Both the position numbers and the translations under genes were made by a program. DNA of 64,000 nt from Picosynechococcus sp. PCC 7003 (GTDB lineage Bacteria; Cyanobacteriota; Cyanobacteriia; Cyanobacteriales; MRBY01). Shown piece after piece: positions 56,882 through 64,000 of the stretch (the first letter of the stretch is position 1; each line of letters begins with the position of its first letter). The notes beneath the pieces were generated by a model. The model had not been told where the DNA came from and searched no databases. It worked only from the letters and a program-made list of their open reading frames with translations. Location of the stretch: assembly GCF_001693255.1 (NCBI RefSeq), contig NZ_CP016474.1, positions 1,196,661-1,260,660 of the forward strand. The letters are read 5' to 3'.

Positions 56882-57129
56882 ACAACTAATGGAAGCTTTA
56901 CCCGATGGGGTATACCGCCCTACTGTACCCAGACCATCAGAGACCGTCAAGCTGCTATAGCGTTATGCCGTCTTTTTTGTAATATTCCGTTACATAATGC
57001 AGGCGATCGCCACCGTGAGAAAAATGCCATCTGTCTGGAGGTAGACCCTGGTTTTCTCCGACCTTTTCCTTGTAAGCTAAAGACTTTGGGAGAGTCTCAA
57101 AAACCGCAACCGATTCAAGATGTGTCAGT

Positions 57130-58428
57130 ATGCTCAAGGCATTGTGGAAAAAATTAGGAATCACTGGGGCACAACCAGCAGTCGATACCCATCCGTTTCA
57201 GTGGCTGAATGCCCTCTCGACCCAAGCCTCCCTAGAAGGAGCCATTGATGAAGTCGTTGCCCAAATCCAAGAAAATCTCTCTGGTAGCGCGGATCTCGCC
57301 ATTCTCTTCATCTCAGCAGCATTTGCCAGCGAATACGCCCGGGTTTTGCCGCTATTGACGGAAAAATTAGCCTGTAAAGTGGTGATTGGTTGCGGTGGCG
57401 TGAGCATTATTGGCACTGACGCGGCTGGAGAAACCCAGGAATGCGAAGGACAACCTGCCCTCAGTTTGACGGTGGCCCATTTGCCCGATGTGGAAGTAAT
57501 GCCTTTCCATGTGACCGAGACAGATTTACCCGATTTAGATAGTGCCCCTGATCCCTGGATCGATATTTTTGGGGTCACTCCTGAGGCGGAACCAAATTTT
57601 ATTTTGTTGGCGGATCCCTTTTCGTCGAGTATTACAGACCTATTGGCGGGCCTTGATTTTGCCTATCCAAACGCAGCCAAGGTCGGGGGACTGACAAGCT
57701 CCAGGGGCAGAACAGCCAGCGGTTTGTTTTACTACGAAGTAGACCAAGAACCAACCCTATTGCGTTCTGGGACAGTGGGGGTGGCTTTAGCGGGGAATAT
57801 TCAGATGGAAACCATCGTCGCCCAGGGATGTCGGCCTATCGGTGAGGTGTATCAAATCACCCAGTGCGATCGCAATATCATCACTGAATTGTCGGTGGCG
57901 GATGGTGAACAGCTCCGTCATGGGTCTCCCCTACGGTTTCTACAAGAATTAATCGCCGAGTTGGATGAAGAAGATCAAGCCCTTGCCCAGGATTCTCTCT
58001 TTATTGGCATTGCCATGGATGCTTTTAAGCAAAAGCTCATCCACGGGGATTTTTTGATTCGCAATTTGCTTGGGGTAGACCCTAGGGCTGGGGCCATTGC
58101 TGTCGGCGATCGCATTCGGGCGGGCCAAAGGATACAGTTCCACCTGCGGGATGCAGAAACCTCCGCCGAAGATCTCTCGGTGCTGTTACAACAGTTCCAA
58201 GCAGGCGAGCCGCTAGAACCCCCCTTTGGCGCTTTGATGTTTGCTTGTCTCGGTCGCGGAAAAGGACTCTATGGGGAGGCAAACTTTGATTCGACCCTCT
58301 TTTCTACGGCCTTGCCGACACCCAATTTAGGGGGATTTTTCTGCAATGGGGAAATTGGCCCCGTCGGCGATCGCACCTTTTTGCATGGCTACACCTCTGT
58401 CTTTGGGATTTTGCACCCGAAGGCGTGA
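57130..58428 (+). CDS. FIST N/C domain sensory protein
   Basis: A 432 aa soluble protein with the FIST_N domain (about residues 45-245) and the FIST_C domain (about 250-410). Recognised by ADLAILFISAAFASEYARVL, VVIGCGGVSIIG, KVGGLTSSRG, the later FLQELIAELDEEDQ and the C-terminal GALMFACLGRGKGLYGE and GGFFCNGEIGPVG. FIST domains are thought to bind small ligands such as amino acids and often accompany signalling proteins. No kinase or cyclase is fused or adjacent. Divergent from the RHH gene by about 248 bases. Confidence 0.88.
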   Translation: MLKALWKKLGITGAQPAVDTHPFQWLNALSTQASLEGAIDEVVAQIQENLSGSADLAILFISAAFASEYARVLPLLTEKLACKVVIGCGGVSIIGTDAAGETQECEGQPALSLTVAHLPDVEVMPFHVTETDLPDLDSAPDPWIDIFGVTPEAEPNFILLADPFSSSITDLLAGLDFAYPNAAKVGGLTSSRGRTASGLFYYEVDQEPTLLRSGTVGVALAGNIQMETIVAQGCRPIGEVYQITQCDRNIITELSVADGEQLRHGSPLRFLQELIAELDEEDQALAQDSLFIGIAMDAFKQKLIHGDFLIRNLLGVDPRAGAIAVGDRIRAGQRIQFHLRDAETSAEDLSVLLQQFQAGEPLEPPFGALMFACLGRGKGLYGEANFDSTLFSTALPTPNLGGFFCNGEIGPVGDRTFLHGYTSVFGILHPKA

Positions 58429-58440
58429 GTTGAACAATCG

Positions 58441-59631
58441 CTAAATAATCGGGCTGACCTTCGCGACGACAAATTTTAAATAGCGTCCTTCTGAAAAGGC
58501 GGCTGGCACCGGATGATCGAGGGGTTGTCCGGCCTCGTGGATGATTTGGAGATAATAATTGGCGGAAGCGGCGGCAGTGGCAAGCATTTCTCGAAAGGCT
58601 TCGGGGCTGACTTGGCTGGTGCAACTGGCAGAGACTAGTAACCCGTCGGGGGCAACGCATTGGAGGGCAAGGGCGTTTAACTTAGTGTAGGCACGAATGG
58701 CGGCAAAGCGATTTTTCTTACTTTTGGCGAAACTGGGGGGATCGAGGATCACAATATCGAAGGTTTGTTTTTCTTGGGCGTAGCGGTTGAGAACATCAAA
58801 ACAGTCGGCGGTGACAAAGGTATGTTTATCTGGGTCAAAATGATTGAGGCGCACATTGGCATTGGCCACTTCAGCCAACTGCTTGCCCACATCGACATTG
58901 GTCACTTGGTTTGCACCACCGCGTAGGGCATAGAGGGAAAAAGCCCCAGTGTAGGAAAAACAGTTGAGAACAGTTTTATCGCGGCTAATTTCGCCAATAA
59001 ATTTGCGATTTTCCCGGTGATCAAGAAATAATCCTGTTTTTTGACCCGTTTGCAGATTCACCTGGAAAACCAGACCATGTTCAGTCACGGTAATATCGCC
59101 CTTGGGTTCCTTGCCCCAGAGCACTTGGGTTTTGCTGTCTGTATCGCGATCTTCTAAATTTTCTAAATGTTTGGTGCGCCATAAAATTCCCTGTAGTGGG
59201 GCGACTTCCCGCAGCGATCGCACTAGCCAATCGAGCAACACATTAGCCGCTTCCATGTAGGTTTGCACGACGGCATATTCCCCATAGAGATCCACCGTAA
59301 TCCCCGGCAGGCGATCGCCTTCCCCAAAGAGCCAACGGTAGGCAGTGCAATTGCTTTGTCGCAGAGGTTCCCGCAGATCCCAGGCTGTCTGTACCTGCTG
59401 TTGTAACCAGCGGCGGTCTGGCAGATGCCGTTGGGAGAAAATACGCACAGCGATGGGACTTTTGTTATCCCAGAGACCGAACCCCGTCCAGTTGCCGCAT
59501 TTGACCCGCAACCATTCCCCTGTTTCGAAGCGGAGATTCTTCGGCAATTTATCGCGATAGATCCAAGGATGACCTTGCACGAGATGCTTTTTCAGTTGGG
59601 GGGAAACGGTAATTTCGCGGAGTTTTGCCAT
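58441..59631 (-). CDS. Class I SAM-dependent rRNA methyltransferase (RlmI-like, PUA domain)
   Basis: A 396 aa protein. The N-terminal PUA domain (about 1-80: HLVQGHPWIYRDKLPK) and an EEHEE-like middle domain precede a Rossmann methyltransferase. NCFSYTGAFSLYALRGGA is the SAM-binding region and VILDPPSFAKSKK is the DPPSF catalytic motif of 5-methylcytosine rRNA methyltransferases. Likely target is 23S rRNA. Convergent with the FIST gene, with 12 bases between the stops. Confidence 0.88.
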   Translation of the reverse strand: MAKLREITVSPQLKKHLVQGHPWIYRDKLPKNLRFETGEWLRVKCGNWTGFGLWDNKSPIAVRIFSQRHLPDRRWLQQQVQTAWDLREPLRQSNCTAYRWLFGEGDRLPGITVDLYGEYAVVQTYMEAANVLLDWLVRSLREVAPLQGILWRTKHLENLEDRDTDSKTQVLWGKEPKGDITVTEHGLVFQVNLQTGQKTGLFLDHRENRKFIGEISRDKTVLNCFSYTGAFSLYALRGGANQVTNVDVGKQLAEVANANVRLNHFDPDKHTFVTADCFDVLNRYAQEKQTFDIVILDPPSFAKSKKNRFAAIRAYTKLNALALQCVAPDGLLVSASCTSQVSPEAFREMLATAAASANYYLQIIHEAGQPLDHPVPAAFSEGRYLKFVVAKVSPII

Positions 59632-59731
59632 GGGAATCGTAGAATGGGCAGCCCTCTATTATTGATCGTTCCCGTTGGCGATCGCCCCCAGTAATGGGCC
59701 AGATCAAAATTCATCAAATAGCTTTTGTGGC

Positions 59732-59748
59732 TACAATGTAATTACATT
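59732..59748. promoter_or_regulatory. Palindromic operator over the putative mazEF promoter
   Basis: AATGTAATTACATT (59735-59748) is a perfect 14-base palindrome, 21 bases before the mazE ATG. It overlaps a -10-like TACAAT at 59732-59737. Autoregulation of mazEF by MazE and MazEF binding a palindrome in the promoter is well known; this site fits that role. Confidence 0.55.
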
Positions 59749-59769
59749 CCTTATTAAACTCAGTCAGTC

Positions 59770-60030
59770 ATGGGCGCAGTAATCAGAACCCGCATCGTGA
59801 AAATCGGGAACTCCCAAGGCATTCGCATTCCTAAGCTACTTTTGGAACAAAGTGGCATTGATACAGAAGTTGAAATCGAAGTGCAAGGCGATCATCTAAC
59901 CATTCGCACCGCCTCCCGCTCACGCCCAGGCTGGGATGAAGCCTTCTCGACCATGGCCCAGCGACAGGATGATGTTCTGCTGGATGACATCAACGCTACC
60001 AATTGGGATCGAACAGAATGGGAATGGTAG
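59770..60030 (+). CDS. mazE: MazE-family antitoxin (AbrB fold)
   Basis: An 86 aa antitoxin. The AbrB/MazE swapped-hairpin fold is clear at residues 5-45: RIVKIGNSQGIRIPKLLLEQ, then DTEVEIEVQGDHLTIR. The acidic C-terminal part (DDVLLDDINATNWDRTEWEW) would bind and block MazF. It overlaps the toxin gene by seven bases, the normal arrangement. A palindrome lies upstream. Confidence 0.93.
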   Translation: MGAVIRTRIVKIGNSQGIRIPKLLLEQSGIDTEVEIEVQGDHLTIRTASRSRPGWDEAFSTMAQRQDDVLLDDINATNWDRTEWEW

Positions 60031-60347
60031 CCAAACGTTTCGATGTTTTTTTGGTGAATCTTGACCCCACTATCGGTAGTGAAATCCAAAAGACACGCCC
60101 CTGTGTGATCATTTCACCGGATGAAATGAACCGTCATATTGCGACGGTAATTGTTGCACCGATGACAACGAAAGGAAAAGCCTATCCAACCCGTGTTATC
60201 TGTCAGTTTCAGGGTAAAAGTGGGCAAATTGTTCTCGATCAAATTCGCACGATCGATAAATCTCGACTCGTCAAAAAGCTGGGTCAAATTAGTCAAGATG
60301 AACAAAGAATAGTGCTTGAAACTTTGGCAGAGATGTTTGCTGAGTAA
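60024..60347 (+). CDS. mazF: MazF-family endoribonuclease toxin
   Basis: A 107 aa toxin of the MazF/PemK (CcdB-like fold) family, which cleaves RNA at short sequences. Diagnostic parts: FDVFLVNLDPTIGSEIQKTRP, CVIIS, VIVAPMTTKG and the later IVLDQIRTIDKSRLVKKLG with the conserved Arg and Asp. The protein looks full length and intact. Start could be 60018 or 60024; both ATGs precede VAKRFDVF. It overlaps mazE. Confidence 0.93.
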   Translation: MVAKRFDVFLVNLDPTIGSEIQKTRPCVIISPDEMNRHIATVIVAPMTTKGKAYPTRVICQFQGKSGQIVLDQIRTIDKSRLVKKLGQISQDEQRIVLETLAEMFAE

Positions 60348-60665
60348 ATTGCAATGAATTTTAGATTGTTGACTCTGATGGGCAATGGGGGCAAGGCGAT
60401 CGCCACCTGCAAAAAGCGAGATTGTACATGAAGCACTGTACATCAGACCAACGCTTCTGTGGAGTTCTGTAACTCTAATCACTCCGTGATTTCAAACTTT
60501 CCCTATGATGCAAGTCAACCTACTCAGGTCAGTGAAACAGTAAGTTAGCGAACAACTCATCCATAAAATCAAAGAAAAACAGGATGAATTTTGTTGCACT
60601 CACGCTTGTCACACAGTCTGTCACTTTCCTGTTCAGGATGTTTATTTAGTGGACTAAGCGGAGTC
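60348..60665. other. 318-base spacer between mazF and gltS-like gene
   Basis: No gene is supported. It contains a HIP1 site and a pair of TGTACA hexamers at 60423-60442 separated by eight bases. Reading frames into the next gene start before 60666 without family resemblance. Confidence 0.5.
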
Positions 60666-62108
60666 ATGTTTACGCTCAGAGACGTTTTTTTTGCCTTTAT
60701 CCTGATTGCATTGCTGGTTTTAGCGGGACGGTATGTCAAACAAAAAATACACTGGATCCAGAGGCTTTATTTACCTGAATCGATTGTGGCCGGCGTGTTA
60801 GCACTGCTGCTGGGGCCTCAAGTTTTAGGGGCGATCGCCACTGCGATTTCTGGGGGAACCTCGATCCTGTCAGATGGGCTTTTTTCGGAACCGATTCGCG
60901 CCGTTTGGTCACAGTCCCCAGGGATTTTTATCAATATTGTTTTTGCGGCTTTGTTCCTTGGGGAAGCGATTCCACGACCAAAAGATATTTGGACAAAAAC
61001 GGCTCCTCAAGTCATCTTTGGTCAAACGCTGGCCTGGGGTCAATATGTGGTGGGAATCCTGGTGACCCTGCTGATCCTAATGCCGATATTTGGTGTCAAT
61101 CCCATTGCCGCTTGCTTGATCGAGATTGGGTTTGAAGGGGGGCATGGCACCGCCGGCGGGATGGCCGAGACGTTTACTGAACTGGGCTTTGAGGCGGGTG
61201 CGGATCTTGCCTTGGGCATTGCCACGGTAGGCATTGTCGGTGGAATTATCGCTGGTACAGCCCTCGCGGATTGGGGCAGGCGTAAGGGCCATGTCACATC
61301 TTTTCAGAAAGCTGTAGAAGATTTGGACGGTGTACCGGAACTGACAGAAACGGAATCCCCTGAGGTGCGCCGTCGTCGGGCTCAACTCATGCGCAATTTA
61401 TTAATTGATCCCCTGTCGATCAATTTTGGCATTGTCGGCGCGGCGATTGTGATTGGTTGGCTTATCCTAGAAGCATTGGTTTGGGTGGAGTCGGTCACCT
61501 GGGGGCAAACAGGATTTGAGGTCCTCTCCTATGTGCCGTTATTCCCCATGGCTCTGATCGGCGGCATCATTGTTCAGTTGGTGATGGAACGTCTGGGGTT
61601 AGCGCCTTTAATTATTCGATCGTTGATGAGCAACATTGCGGGTTTAGCCTTGGACGTGGTCGTGGTGACGGCACTGGCATCCATTTCCCTGAGTGTAATT
61701 GGTTCTAACTTGGGTGTGTTTACCATTTTGAGTGTTGTCGGCATTGCCTGGAACGTATTGATGTTCCTTTATTTCGCCCCACGCATTTTCCCGAGTCATT
61801 GGTTTGAAAAAGGAATCGGCGATATGGGACAGTCGATGGGGGTGACGGCCACAGGCATTCTATTATTGAGAATGGTCGATCCGGAGAACCGCACCGGTGC
61901 GTTTGAGAGTTTTGCTTATAAACAACTCTTTTTTGAGCCCATTGTCGGTGGTGGATTATTTACAGCGGCAGCGCCGGCGCTTGTTATCCGCTTTGGTCTA
62001 GTACCGGTGCTATTGCTGACGGGTGGGCTATTGGTCTTTTGGCTGGCGATGGGATTTTTGATTATCCGCCAGAATAAGCAGCAACGACGGCGATCGCCTT
62101 CCCTTTAA
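60666..62108 (+). CDS. Sodium/glutamate symporter (GltS family)-like transporter
   Basis: A 480 aa membrane protein with about 10-12 hydrophobic helices. FTLRDVFFAFILIALLVLAG, LYLPESIVAGVLALLLGP, and EIGFEGGHGTAGGMAETF (GltS re-entrant loop with GGHGT) identify the family. Later SLMSNIAGLALDVVVVTALA matches the second half. Substrate is likely an acidic amino acid, but this cyanobacterial branch is divergent. The ATG at 60666 is preferred over 60591; GGAG precedes it closely. Convergent with the next gene. Confidence 0.85.
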   Translation: MFTLRDVFFAFILIALLVLAGRYVKQKIHWIQRLYLPESIVAGVLALLLGPQVLGAIATAISGGTSILSDGLFSEPIRAVWSQSPGIFINIVFAALFLGEAIPRPKDIWTKTAPQVIFGQTLAWGQYVVGILVTLLILMPIFGVNPIAACLIEIGFEGGHGTAGGMAETFTELGFEAGADLALGIATVGIVGGIIAGTALADWGRRKGHVTSFQKAVEDLDGVPELTETESPEVRRRRAQLMRNLLIDPLSINFGIVGAAIVIGWLILEALVWVESVTWGQTGFEVLSYVPLFPMALIGGIIVQLVMERLGLAPLIIRSLMSNIAGLALDVVVVTALASISLSVIGSNLGVFTILSVVGIAWNVLMFLYFAPRIFPSHWFEKGIGDMGQSMGVTATGILLLRMVDPENRTGAFESFAYKQLFFEPIVGGGLFTAAAPALVIRFGLVPVLLLTGGLLVFWLAMGFLIIRQNKQQRRRSPSL

Positions 62109-62116
62109 GGTTACGT

Positions 62117-62854
62117 TTATTCGGGCGATCGCCCTTTCCACCAATCCATTAAGGCTTCGTAAAGGGCGCGATCCGCTCGGTCATCAGTAGGCCCATAACT
62201 GGAACAACCCAGATTGACAATATCTCCTCTTAGCGTTAGCCAGCGTTTTTTTCCTTTGGCAGACAGGTAGCAGATGCACGTTCGATTCACCCAGTAGGAT
62301 CGTTTCGCCCCTTCTTCACGCATTCGTTGCCAGACAATATCGGCGATCGCCTGGCGGGGTAACCACAGACAATTATGTCGCCCTAGATTATCAATTACAC
62401 GGCCCACCAGCCCATGGGACAAGAGCACAATTCCGTAGCCTTCCTCTTGCCGTTTGCGCAACTGGGAGCAATGCCAGGTGCGGTAAAATGATTGAGCCAG
62501 ATCCCAGGCGAGATAGGTGCAATAGCCGATTAAGACTGCTACGAGCAGGAACAAAAAAAGCGTAAATCCTAACTCCGGTAAGCTTTGTTGGGTTAGAGTT
62601 TGCCAAAATCGCTGATAACTGTCGGGCTGATAGATGGCCTGAGACACAAGAGATATCAGTACTCCCAGAACTGGCAAGGCATACATCAGCATGAACGGAA
62701 ATAAACAGATTTGGACAAACCAATCTGTCTGTGCGGGTAAAAATTTCCCTGGCAGATGGTGAGCACTCCCCTGACGAAAGGCAGTTTGATAGGGTTCTGG
62801 TAATGCGGTTAGGGGATGTAGCCCTGCAGGAGGAAATGAGTTTGATGAGGACAT
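62117..62854 (-). CDS. Uncharacterised two-helix membrane protein
   Basis: A 245 aa protein of no recognised family. Two hydrophobic segments lie at about residues 50-72 (ICLFPFMLMYALPVLGVLIS) and 98-120 (GFTLFLFLLVAVLIGYCTYL). A soluble C-terminal region of about 110 residues is rich in Trp, Arg and Cys (CLWLPRQAIADIVWQRM, CICYLSAKGKKRWLTL). The region contains a likely PH-like or DUF strand pattern but no motif. Met 62854 (MSSSNSFPPAG) is preferred to the upstream Met at 62971. Confidence 0.5.
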   Translation of the reverse strand: MSSSNSFPPAGLHPLTALPEPYQTAFRQGSAHHLPGKFLPAQTDWFVQICLFPFMLMYALPVLGVLISLVSQAIYQPDSYQRFWQTLTQQSLPELGFTLFLFLLVAVLIGYCTYLAWDLAQSFYRTWHCSQLRKRQEEGYGIVLLSHGLVGRVIDNLGRHNCLWLPRQAIADIVWQRMREEGAKRSYWVNRTCICYLSAKGKKRWLTLRGDIVNLGCSSYGPTDDRADRALYEALMDWWKGRSPE

Positions 62855-63119
62855 TGGTGCTGCGTGAGTCGGAGTTCTTCGATCAAACCCATCGCCGGCA
62901 AAACTGATATGACGGTGCGTTACCTGGTACGAGGCTTGCCCCGATGAGTAATACTGAGGCTGAGGACTCAACCAGTCGAGAGAACAAAGAGCGAAAAGCT
63001 AAAATGAGAGGTAGAAATATTTACGGTAGCATTGCTTCAGAGCCTCAACAAACCTTCTACTCTGAGTCTTGCGTACTGTGGTTTGACCAAAAATAACCAA
63101 AAATAATGGGATACAAGCC

Positions 63120-63142
63120 CCGTCCTAGAAAGACGGCTTTTT
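63120..63142 (+). terminator. Hairpin with T-tract at the parA stump (terminator or IS end remnant)
   Basis: CCGTC pairs with GACGG around a 7-base loop, followed by CTTTTT. The preceding GATACAAGCCCC is reminiscent of the structured ends of IS200/IS605 elements. No transposase is present, so this origin is speculative. Confidence 0.4.
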
Positions 63143-63262
63143 CTGTCCTTGGATATACTGCTTCAACACTTCCAAAAAAATGGCGGCAAGATTGACGGCG
63201 GTAGTGGTTTTACCAACGCCTCCTTTACCATTCACAACTGCTAAAATCCGCTGGGATGCCAC
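63125..63262 (-). pseudogene. Truncated ParA/MinD-type ATPase fragment
   Basis: A 45-codon minus-strand frame, too short to be a full gene. It reads ILAVVNGKGGVGKTTTAVNL, the first strand and deviant Walker A of ParA, then loses homology after FLEVL and stops in the hairpin at 63120-63142. A whole ParA needs about 200 residues; the rest is not found nearby. It may start at GTG 63262 or at an earlier lost start. Probably a remnant of a partition or mobile-element gene. Confidence 0.75.
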
Positions 63263-63368
63263 GATAGATTCGTTTTTTGCTTATTAGCCTTGATTTATGG
63301 TGAGTCATTATAGCGGCTCTGTTCCCACTCCCTAGTAAATGCAAAGTTTCTTGAGGGAGAAGTTGCCA

Positions 63369-64000
63369 TCAAAAAGGTGATCGCTCTTCCCAATATGTTC
63401 TGGTGGTAGGGGCAAGTTTGAGATCCGCACCGAGCAAATCCAGGCCATCAATCACGTTAGGCCAAAAGTCTCGCTCTATCTGAAGACTTTCAAAACATTG
63501 CTGGCGATAATCAGGGTTTGTTTGGAAGAATTTAATCGCATCACCCAGGGGACGAATCACCTCATAGGCATTTTCTGCTTTGGCGATCGCCTCGCGGGAA
63601 AGTTCTGTGTGTAAACGTAAAACAGCCAAATCGATCAAATCGCGGGATTCAACACTTCTATCCATGTAGCGATCAGCATTAGCCAGTAATTTACTGGTTA
63701 AACAGTCATTTAGACTAAGGCAAGGTACAGGTGACCACGGAGGGAAGCGCGGCTCGTCCAGTTCAAAACGAACCTCAGCAATAATTTCTAATTTAATCGG
63801 AACTTGATTGATTTCTACCAACAATCGCACACCATACTGATCAGTGGTAGCTCGTCTAATCGTTAATGAAGAATTTTCATTTAAAAATAAACCTTGATCC
63901 CCTGTCTGATATAAATGGGTGCGCAGTTTTTTATAACCCTGGGAAGTCACAGAACAAATAAAATCTATATCTTTGCTCCAGCGATATTCCCCCATATCCA
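63369..64000 (-). CDS. AbiEii/AbiGii-type nucleotidyltransferase toxin-like protein, 5' end outside window
   Basis: At least 210 aa are visible; the reading frame is open at the right edge, and the first Met at 63995 is probably internal. The motif YRWSKDIDF is the D-x-D metal site of the AbiEii/MNT-type nucleotidyltransferase fold; the conserved GGTAL would lie upstream, beyond the window. The C-terminal part with SLNDCLTSKLLANADRY, SRDLIDLAVL and the final helix fits AbiEii-like toxins of type IV toxin-antitoxin or abortive-infection systems. The AbiEi antitoxin, if any, would also be upstream and unseen. Confidence 0.7.
   Translation of the reverse strand, partial: DMGEYRWSKDIDFICSVTSQGYKKLRTHLYQTGDQGLFLNENSSLTIRRATTDQYGVRLLVEINQVPIKLEIIAEVRFELDEPRFPPWSPVPCLSLNDCLTSKLLANADRYMDRSVESRDLIDLAVLRLHTELSREAIAKAENAYEVIRPLGDAIKFFQTNPDYRQQCFESLQIERDFWPNVIDGLDLLGADLKLAPTTRTYWEERSPF

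Noticed and set aside
62990-63118. Minus-strand open frame without a start, between the parA stump and the unknown membrane protein gene
   Set aside because: About 35 codons with basic residues but no recognisable family; likely chance or untraceable debris.
1-64000. CRISPR arrays, prophage, complete insertion sequences, replication origin
   Set aside because: I looked for regularly spaced repeats, phage structural genes, transposases and DnaA-box clusters and saw none.

Overview
The window reads as a chromosomal segment of a marine unicellular cyanobacterium of the Synechococcus sp. PCC 7002 / Picosynechococcus group. Evidence: the HIP1 octamer GCGATCGC is very frequent in genes and spacers. 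Cyanobacterial or plastid-type families are present (NdhN, Ycf35, Ycf46, DUF3038, DUF3172, DUF3747-SLH). One 8.1 kb gene encodes the type I polyketide olefin synthase Ols, known from PCC 7002. As far as I remember the PCC 7002 protein, this one is very close but not identical, so a sister strain is more likely than PCC 7002 itself.

Layout. 1-11 kb: conserved cyanobacterial proteins, argJ, sppA, type 2 IPP isomerase, two sodium-coupled transporters, ndhN and a frameshifted MFS transporter. 11-24 kb: a DUF4333 lipoprotein, aroB, gshB, glmS, a string of small conserved genes, an orphan HepT-like protein, tRNA-His, a HAD phosphatase and a PLP decarboxylase. 24-30 kb: heme A synthesis (ctaB, ctaA) divergent from cytochrome c oxidase ctaCDE, then a hicB remnant and ispF. 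30-38 kb: envelope proteins, ssb, mnmE, a lone NrtA-like binding protein and dxs. 38-47 kb: ols. 47-59 kb: an alpha/beta hydrolase, yidD, ftsH, mscS, a DUF3747-SLH protein, a lipoprotein, ycf35, ycf46, a ribbon-helix-helix protein, a FIST sensor protein and an RlmI-like methyltransferase. 59-64 kb: a more accessory end with mazEF, a GltS-type transporter, an unknown membrane protein, a parA fragment and an AbiEii-like gene cut by the window edge.

How the genes work together. Three isoprenoid genes are scattered through the window (dxs, ispF, fni). The ctaBA and ctaCDE blocks supply heme A and the oxidase subunits of the terminal respiratory chain. Ols turns a fatty acid into a terminal alkene by itself. 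Many convergent gene pairs are packed stop-to-stop, some sharing a palindromic stop tetramer. Where spacers exist, several hold clear hairpin terminators.

No CRISPR array, prophage or complete insertion sequence was seen. The most unusual content is small: an orphan HepT homologue whose catalytic motif is lost, a decayed hicB, a parA stump ending in a hairpin, dispersed palindromic repeats (one of which supplies the gshB stop codon), and a perfect palindrome over the likely mazEF promoter. I did not find a convincing wholly new multi-gene system.
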